Below, in pieces: positions 7,581-10,131 of a stretch of 10,131 nucleotides of DNA (positions are counted from its first letter, which is position 1; every line of letters begins with the position of its first letter). The notes beneath the pieces are model-generated. The model was not told where the DNA came from. It did no database searches and was given only the letters and a program-made list of their open reading frames with translations. The DNA comes from Deltaproteobacteria bacterium (lineage in GTDB: Bacteria > Desulfobacterota > Binatia > UBA9968): contig JAHKKJ010000077.1 of assembly GCA_020027655.1 (NCBI GenBank), positions 1-10,131 of the forward strand, given 5' to 3'. The position numbers and the translations under genes were made by a program.

Positions 7581-7649
7581 GCATATGGCTGCTCGCGTAT
7601 GGCATATAGATAGATGGAAAGCATACGCCATAAGCCATAGACTATACGC
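7581..7649. repeat. Inverted pair of 7-nt tandem arrays
   Basis: The right arm, 7622-7649, is four heptads: CATACGC, CATAAGC, CATAGAC, TATACGC. The left arm, 7581-7608, carries four heptads of the same family on the other strand (TATATGC, CATACGC, GAGCAGC, CATATGC). A 13-nt spacer separates them, so the region can fold back. It lies upstream of ald, between ald and the DUF423 gene. The architecture mirrors locus B but with another unit length and sequence. Confidence 0.65.
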
Positions 7650-7673
7650 TAATCGGAGCGACACGCGGACGAT

Positions 7674-7700
7674 TTGAACGGCTGGAACGTTTGGAACCGC
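7674..7700 (+). repeat. 9-nt tandem array, TTGAACG family, locus C
   Basis: Three consecutive units TTGAACGGC, TGGAACGTT and TGGAACCGC lie directly against the 23-bp end-repeat at 7697-7719, followed by six T residues. The units match those at 5394-5471. Confidence 0.65.
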
Positions 7701-7719
7701 TTTTTTCAGCAGTCTGCTA
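7697..7719 (-). repeat. 23-bp repeat starting at the DUF423 stop codon
   Basis: On the minus strand this begins TAGCAGACTGCTGAAAAAAG and ends CGG. It is identical at 21 of 23 positions to 10052-10074, one end of the fold-back element at the right of the window. The initial TAG is the stop codon of the DUF423 gene. Only one end is seen here, next to the 9-nt array, so it is a solo or decayed copy. Confidence 0.7.
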
Positions 7720-8082
7720 CCGCCAGGCAGCCCAGGCGAGTAGTAGCCAGCCTAAAAGAAAAGCAACGCCACCGATGGGTGTGATGGCGCCCAGCCAACG
7801 CATCTCGGTTACGCTGAGTACGTAGAGGCTGCCTGAAAAAATAATGATCCCCGCCAGAAAGAACCAACCCGCGGTGCCGGCGCTGCTTTCCGGCCAGCGC
7901 GAGGCTGCCCAGGCGACGGCCAGCAGAGCCAGGGCGTGGTACATGTGATAGCGCACGCCGGTCTCGAAGATAGTAAGCATATCCGGGGAGAGACGAGCTT
8001 TGAGACTGTGAGCCGCGAAGGCGCCCAGCGCTACCGCTAAAAAGGCCAGCAAAGAGCCGGTGACAAAGAAGAAACGATCCAT
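7717..8082 (-). CDS. DUF423 (YgdD-type) small integral membrane protein
   Basis: The 121-aa product has four hydrophobic stretches at about residues 4-24, 47-60, 71-90 and 98-119, fitting the four-helix inner-membrane topology of DUF423. Family-typical motifs are present: LGAFAAHSLK near residue 20, FETGVRYHMYHALALL around 39-54, FSGSLYVLSVT around 81-91, and LGAITPIGGVAFLLGW before the end. The YgdD family has no established biochemical function. The ATG at 8082 has a weak CCAGG ribosome-binding sequence about 10 nt upstream, inside a small palindrome that could hide it. The TAG stop is the first triplet of a dispersed 23-bp repeat. It is flanked on both sides by repeat-filled gaps of about 200-240 nt, so it is probably transcribed on its own. 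Confidence 0.93.
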   Translation of the reverse strand: MDRFFFVTGSLLAFLAVALGAFAAHSLKARLSPDMLTIFETGVRYHMYHALALLAVAWAASRWPESSAGTAGWFFLAGIIIFSGSLYVLSVTEMRWLGAITPIGGVAFLLGWLLLAWAAWR

Positions 8083-8092
8083 CGAATATATA

Positions 8093-8140
8093 CCTGGTGA
8101 ACCAGGGAAGATTAATTTTGCCGATGTGATAAATCGGCAA
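8093..8140 (-). promoter_or_regulatory. Two inverted repeats in the DUF423 leader
   Basis: CCTGGT / ACCAGG with a 2-nt centre (8093-8106) overlaps the likely ribosome binding site. A perfect 8-bp pair TTGCCGAT / ATCGGCAA with a 7-nt loop lies at 8118-8140. Both are immediately upstream of the DUF423 ATG. They could be operators or leader hairpins; no known riboswitch is recognised. Confidence 0.4.
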
Positions 8141-8168
8141 CGTCTGCTTTAAGGAAGTGGCAACTAGC

Positions 8169-8262
8169 ATCTTCCCCCTTTGATGGGGGAAGATTGAGAT
8201 AGGGGTGAGTGCGGTTCGACAACAAGTTGTAAGCGACACCCCCACTTTTATTCTCCCCCGTC
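8169..8262. repeat. Two inverted copies of a G5-rich intergenic repeat
   Basis: The first copy opens with a perfect 10-bp stem ATCTTCCCCC / GGGGGAAGAT and a 6-nt loop (8169-8194), then continues to AGGGGTG at 8207. A related 26-nt block at 8237-8262 lies in the opposite orientation (GACGGGGGAGAATAAAAG on the minus strand versus GATGGGGGAAGATTGAGA). The gap between the carboxyltransferase and DUF423 genes therefore contains a fold-back pair. Similar C5/G5 stem repeats are common between genes of environmental proteobacteria-like genomes, from general knowledge. Confidence 0.65.
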
Positions 8263-8320
8263 GAGCGAGAGAAAATAGACTCTCGGTGAAACATTTGGAA
8301 ATTCAAAAAAAACTTAGGAC

Positions 8321-9784
8321 TCACGCGGGCGCGCCTTTTTGCAGCGAGATAACGGTCGCCCCCTTTTGTATAACGATCTGGCGGTAATCGTTGCGCTTGC
8401 TCAGCGCGTCGATGAGGTTGACTAATGGCTGGCGCGCGGTGATGTACTCCTTCGGCGCCCCGGCAGCGCGCATGGTCGCGATCTCATCGACATTGAGATT
8501 CCAGCGCAGCAAGAACTCTTCGTCCGATACGCCTTCGGCATTCATTTTCTTGCGCAGTTCCTGAACCGTCGGTTCCGGCGGTTGCCGTTGGGCCCACTCC
8601 TTGGCACGGGGACGGTCGAGGATTTTTGCTTTCACCTCGGGTTCCATCAACTCGGCGCCTTCTCGCCCCCAATAACCCAGCGCGTACTGAATGATCTGGT
8701 CGGTCACTTCTTTGTAGCGCTCGCCGACGATGACATTGATGGCCGCCTGGCTGCCGACGAATTGGGACAGCGGCGTGACCATGATCGGGTAACCCAGCTC
8801 CGCGCGCACTTGCATGGTCTCTTCCAAAGCCTGATCGATCTTTTCTTCCAAGCCGACCTTGCGCAGTTGGTGACGCAGATTGGAGATCATACCGCCGGGC
8901 ACCTGGTGTTGGTACTGGGAGTAGTCGTACTCCACGGGCGCACCGATGGGGAATCCCTCGCGCTTGGCGATGAAGGTGAAATGATCGGAAACCGGCTTGA
9001 GCAGCTCTTCGTCGATCAAGGTTTTGTAACCGAGGGCGCGCAAGTTCTTTGCCACATTGAATAGTGAGGGATTCGAAGAGCCGTCGGCCAAGGGGGGCAG
9101 AGCGGTGTTGACGATCTTGATACCAAGCTTGACCGCCTCCAGACAACACAGGGGTCCAAGTCCCGTGGTGCAGTGCGTGTGAAGCTCGATTTCAATGCCG
9201 TTGGCGTTTTGAAACATGATTGGCACCAACGTTTTTACCCGCTCCGGCGTAAGCAGGCCGCCGGGATCTTTGAGACAAAGCCGATTCACTTTGAGCGACG
9301 CCGCATCGCGGGTACGCTGCGCGAAATACTCATCGGTGTGTTTGGGTGAGACGGAATAGATGATGTTGGGAACAGGATTGATGCCGACATCCCGAGACAC
9401 CTGCGTCTTCCACGTCCAACCTTCCAGCTCGTTCCACTCTTCGGAAATGCGCGCTTCGCGGATGCCGTTGGCAGCCATCCGCTCCATGAAGAGGCGGTAC
9501 ATCGACCTCGGGGTGAGGTCGAAGGCGCTGAAGCGGCCGGCATTTAGCCGCAGCGGCGTGTGGGTGATTCGTTGGCTCATTAACTTGACCCGAGCCCAGG
9601 GGTCTTCTTTCAGCTCCCGCACGCACTTTTTCAGATGCGAACTTGAGATCAGCTCGATGGCGTCGAAGCCCGCTCGATCCATCGCTTCCGCCACCGGCAG
9701 CATCATGCCGGTGGTCATGTTCTCCGCCCATAGACTTTGATGCCCATCGCGGATGGTCGTGTCGACAAACTTGATCCCGTCCAT
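8321..9784 (-). CDS. Pyruvate carboxylase subunit B / transcarboxylase 5S-like carboxyltransferase
   Basis: From the ATG at 9784 the protein is 487 aa; an in-frame TTG at 9820 with GGTGA upstream would add 12 residues. Family members of the DRE-TIM barrel carboxyltransferases (pyruvate carboxylase, oxaloacetate decarboxylase alpha, transcarboxylase 5S) transfer CO2 between biotin and a 2-oxo acid. Visible motifs are DTTIRDGHQSLWA (residues 8-20, metal-ligand Asp), LKDPGGLLTP with Lys172 in the place of the carbamylated lysine, ELHTHCTTG with metal ligands His202 and His204, and YQHQVPGGMISNL (291-303), typical of the conserved C-terminal domain. No biotin-attachment motif (A/V-M-K-M) is present and the protein ends near 487 residues, so a separate carrier and a biotin carboxylase are needed; neither is in the window. 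The usual KDMAG is KDPGG here, so the acceptor is uncertain. Role inferred: anaplerotic or decarboxylating carboxyl transfer in the cytosol. Confidence 0.85.
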   Translation of the reverse strand: MDGIKFVDTTIRDGHQSLWAENMTTGMMLPVAEAMDRAGFDAIELISSSHLKKCVRELKEDPWARVKLMSQRITHTPLRLNAGRFSAFDLTPRSMYRLFMERMAANGIREARISEEWNELEGWTWKTQVSRDVGINPVPNIIYSVSPKHTDEYFAQRTRDAASLKVNRLCLKDPGGLLTPERVKTLVPIMFQNANGIEIELHTHCTTGLGPLCCLEAVKLGIKIVNTALPPLADGSSNPSLFNVAKNLRALGYKTLIDEELLKPVSDHFTFIAKREGFPIGAPVEYDYSQYQHQVPGGMISNLRHQLRKVGLEEKIDQALEETMQVRAELGYPIMVTPLSQFVGSQAAINVIVGERYKEVTDQIIQYALGYWGREGAELMEPEVKAKILDRPRAKEWAQRQPPEPTVQELRKKMNAEGVSDEEFLLRWNLNVDEIATMRAAGAPKEYITARQPLVNLIDALSKRNDYRQIVIQKGATVISLQKGAPA

Positions 9785-9839
9785 ACTCAACGTTTCCAAG
9801 CCTCTGATGAAATTGCCCAATGAAACTCACCACGAAGTC

Positions 9840-9860
9840 GGGCGGGTTTGAAACCCGCCC
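9840..9860. repeat. 21-bp near-palindrome (GC-rich hairpin)
   Basis: GGGCGGGTTT and AAACCCGCCC flank a single central G, a perfect 10-bp inverted repeat, followed by CTAC. It lies 55 nt upstream of the carboxyltransferase ATG. Similar hairpins are scattered in many environmental genomes. Confidence 0.6.
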
Positions 9861-9867
9861 CTACATT

Positions 9868-9933
9868 TTTGCGTCCTTTGCGCTCTTTGCGGTTAGATTT
9901 TTCTTACTTCGTGCTCCTCGTGTCCTTCGTAGT
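9868..9933 (+). repeat. Two unrelated 9-nt-period arrays
   Basis: At 9868-9894, TTTGCGTCC, TTTGCGCTC and TTTGCGGTT follow one another exactly. At 9907-9933, CTTCGTGCT, CCTCGTGTC and CTTCGTAGT do the same. A single unit of the second type is inverted at 9829-9837 (CTTCGTGGT on the minus strand). All keep a fixed core and vary in the last 2-3 bases, like the TTGAACG arrays. Confidence 0.6.
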
Positions 9934-9937
9934 CGTT

Positions 9938-10074
9938 ATACAGGCTTCTAAAAAACTCCCTCGGAGTCCTTCGACAAGCTGCTCAGGACGAACGGAAACA
10001 GGTTAAATGATTCATAAAATCCGTTCGTGCTGAGGCTCTCGAAGCACAATTCCGCTTTTTTCAACAGCCTGCTA
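9938..10074. mobile_element. 137-bp fold-back element (MITE/REP-like), no coding capacity
   Basis: The left arm (9938-9996, core TTCGACAAGCTGCTCAGGAC then GAACGGA) and right arm (10020-10074) are imperfect inverted copies: the right arm read on the minus strand goes from TAGCAGGCTG through CTTCGAGAGCC to GAACGGA. Arms are about 55-59 bp with a 23-nt AT-rich centre. Outer ends both carry CAGGCT followed by an A-run. No transposase and no clear target duplication are seen. The right end occurs again at 7697-7719. It lies between the amidohydrolase stop and the carboxyltransferase leader. Confidence 0.65.
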
Positions 10075-10131
10075 GAATTCCAGACCGAAGAACTTTTTCG
10101 CGTTATCCAGCATGATCTTCTTGCGCACTTC
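10072..10131 (-). CDS. C-terminus of a probable amidohydrolase
   Basis: Nineteen codons and a TAG stop read from the right edge: EVRKKIMLDNAKKFFGLEF. The pattern of a short helix, then I-x-x-D-N-A-x-x-F-F-G-L just before the stop, is the usual ending of amidohydrolase-2 (TIM-barrel metal-dependent hydrolase) proteins. The catalytic residues are off the window, so function cannot be checked. Its stop codon is also the first triplet of the 23-bp repeat end of the fold-back element at 9938-10074. Confidence 0.6.
   Translation of the reverse strand, partial: EVRKKIMLDNAKKFFGLEF

Noticed and set aside
4941..7719. Short arrays as a CRISPR locus
   Set aside because: Units are 7-9 nt without unique spacers of 26-40 nt and no cas genes are present.
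8212..8222. GGTTCGA resembling a tRNA T-loop
   Set aside because: No acceptor, anticodon or D-arm pairing around it.
8305..8323. Run of eight T on the minus strand right after the carboxyltransferase stop as an intrinsic terminator
   Set aside because: No stable stem could be found immediately upstream of the T-run; left unannotated.
9938..10074. Insertion sequence
   Set aside because: Only 137 bp with no transposase frame; at most a non-autonomous element.

Overview
This window looks like a chromosomal segment of an uncultivated Gram-negative bacterium of moderate GC content. Lipoboxes, a Sec signal peptide and proline-rich lipoprotein linkers argue for a diderm. The intergenic spaces are crowded with short inverted and tandem repeats of kinds I associate with environmental lineages near Desulfobacterota, Binatia, Tectomicrobia, NC10 or Rokubacteria. 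That placement is an impression from sequence style, not a demonstrated assignment. No phage, plasmid, CRISPR, rRNA or tRNA signal was seen.

Layout: all genes but one lie on the minus strand. (1) Positions 1-3344 hold a coupled pair: a TPR-like lipoprotein gene (TTG start proposed at 3344) overlapping by 4 bp a large secreted TPR-like protein that runs off the left edge. (2) Positions 3345-3678 form a divergent intergenic region. (3) Positions 3679-4917, the only plus-strand gene, encode a lipoprotein with a proline-rich tether and a TIM-barrel, glycoside-hydrolase-like domain. (4) Positions 5022-7515 read alanine dehydrogenase (ald), then a DHH-family phosphoesterase, then a small cupin. The first two overlap by 4 bp, and a full-strength Shine-Dalgarno lies inside the ald reading frame. 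(5) Positions 7717-8082 encode a DUF423/YgdD-type membrane protein. (6) Positions 8321-9784 (or 9820) encode a pyruvate carboxylase subunit B / transcarboxylase 5S-like carboxyltransferase without a biotinyl domain. (7) Positions 10072-10131 hold the last 19 codons of a probable amidohydrolase gene.

The genes are mostly recognisable housekeeping or hypothetical families. The unusual part is the DNA between them. Almost every gap downstream of position 4917 contains a short-period array or fold-back: 9-nt arrays built on a TTGAACG core (three loci), a 7-nt array on a CATACGC core arranged as an inverted pair, two more 9-nt-period arrays with unrelated cores, a G5/C5-rich repeat present as two inverted copies, and a fold-back element of about 137 bp resembling a MITE or REP. 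One end sequence of that element occurs twice in the window, and in both places its first three bases are the stop codon of the adjacent minus-strand gene. A 9-nt array likewise contains the stop codon of the DHH gene. I regard this stop-codon-abutting repeat pattern as the most interesting signal here.
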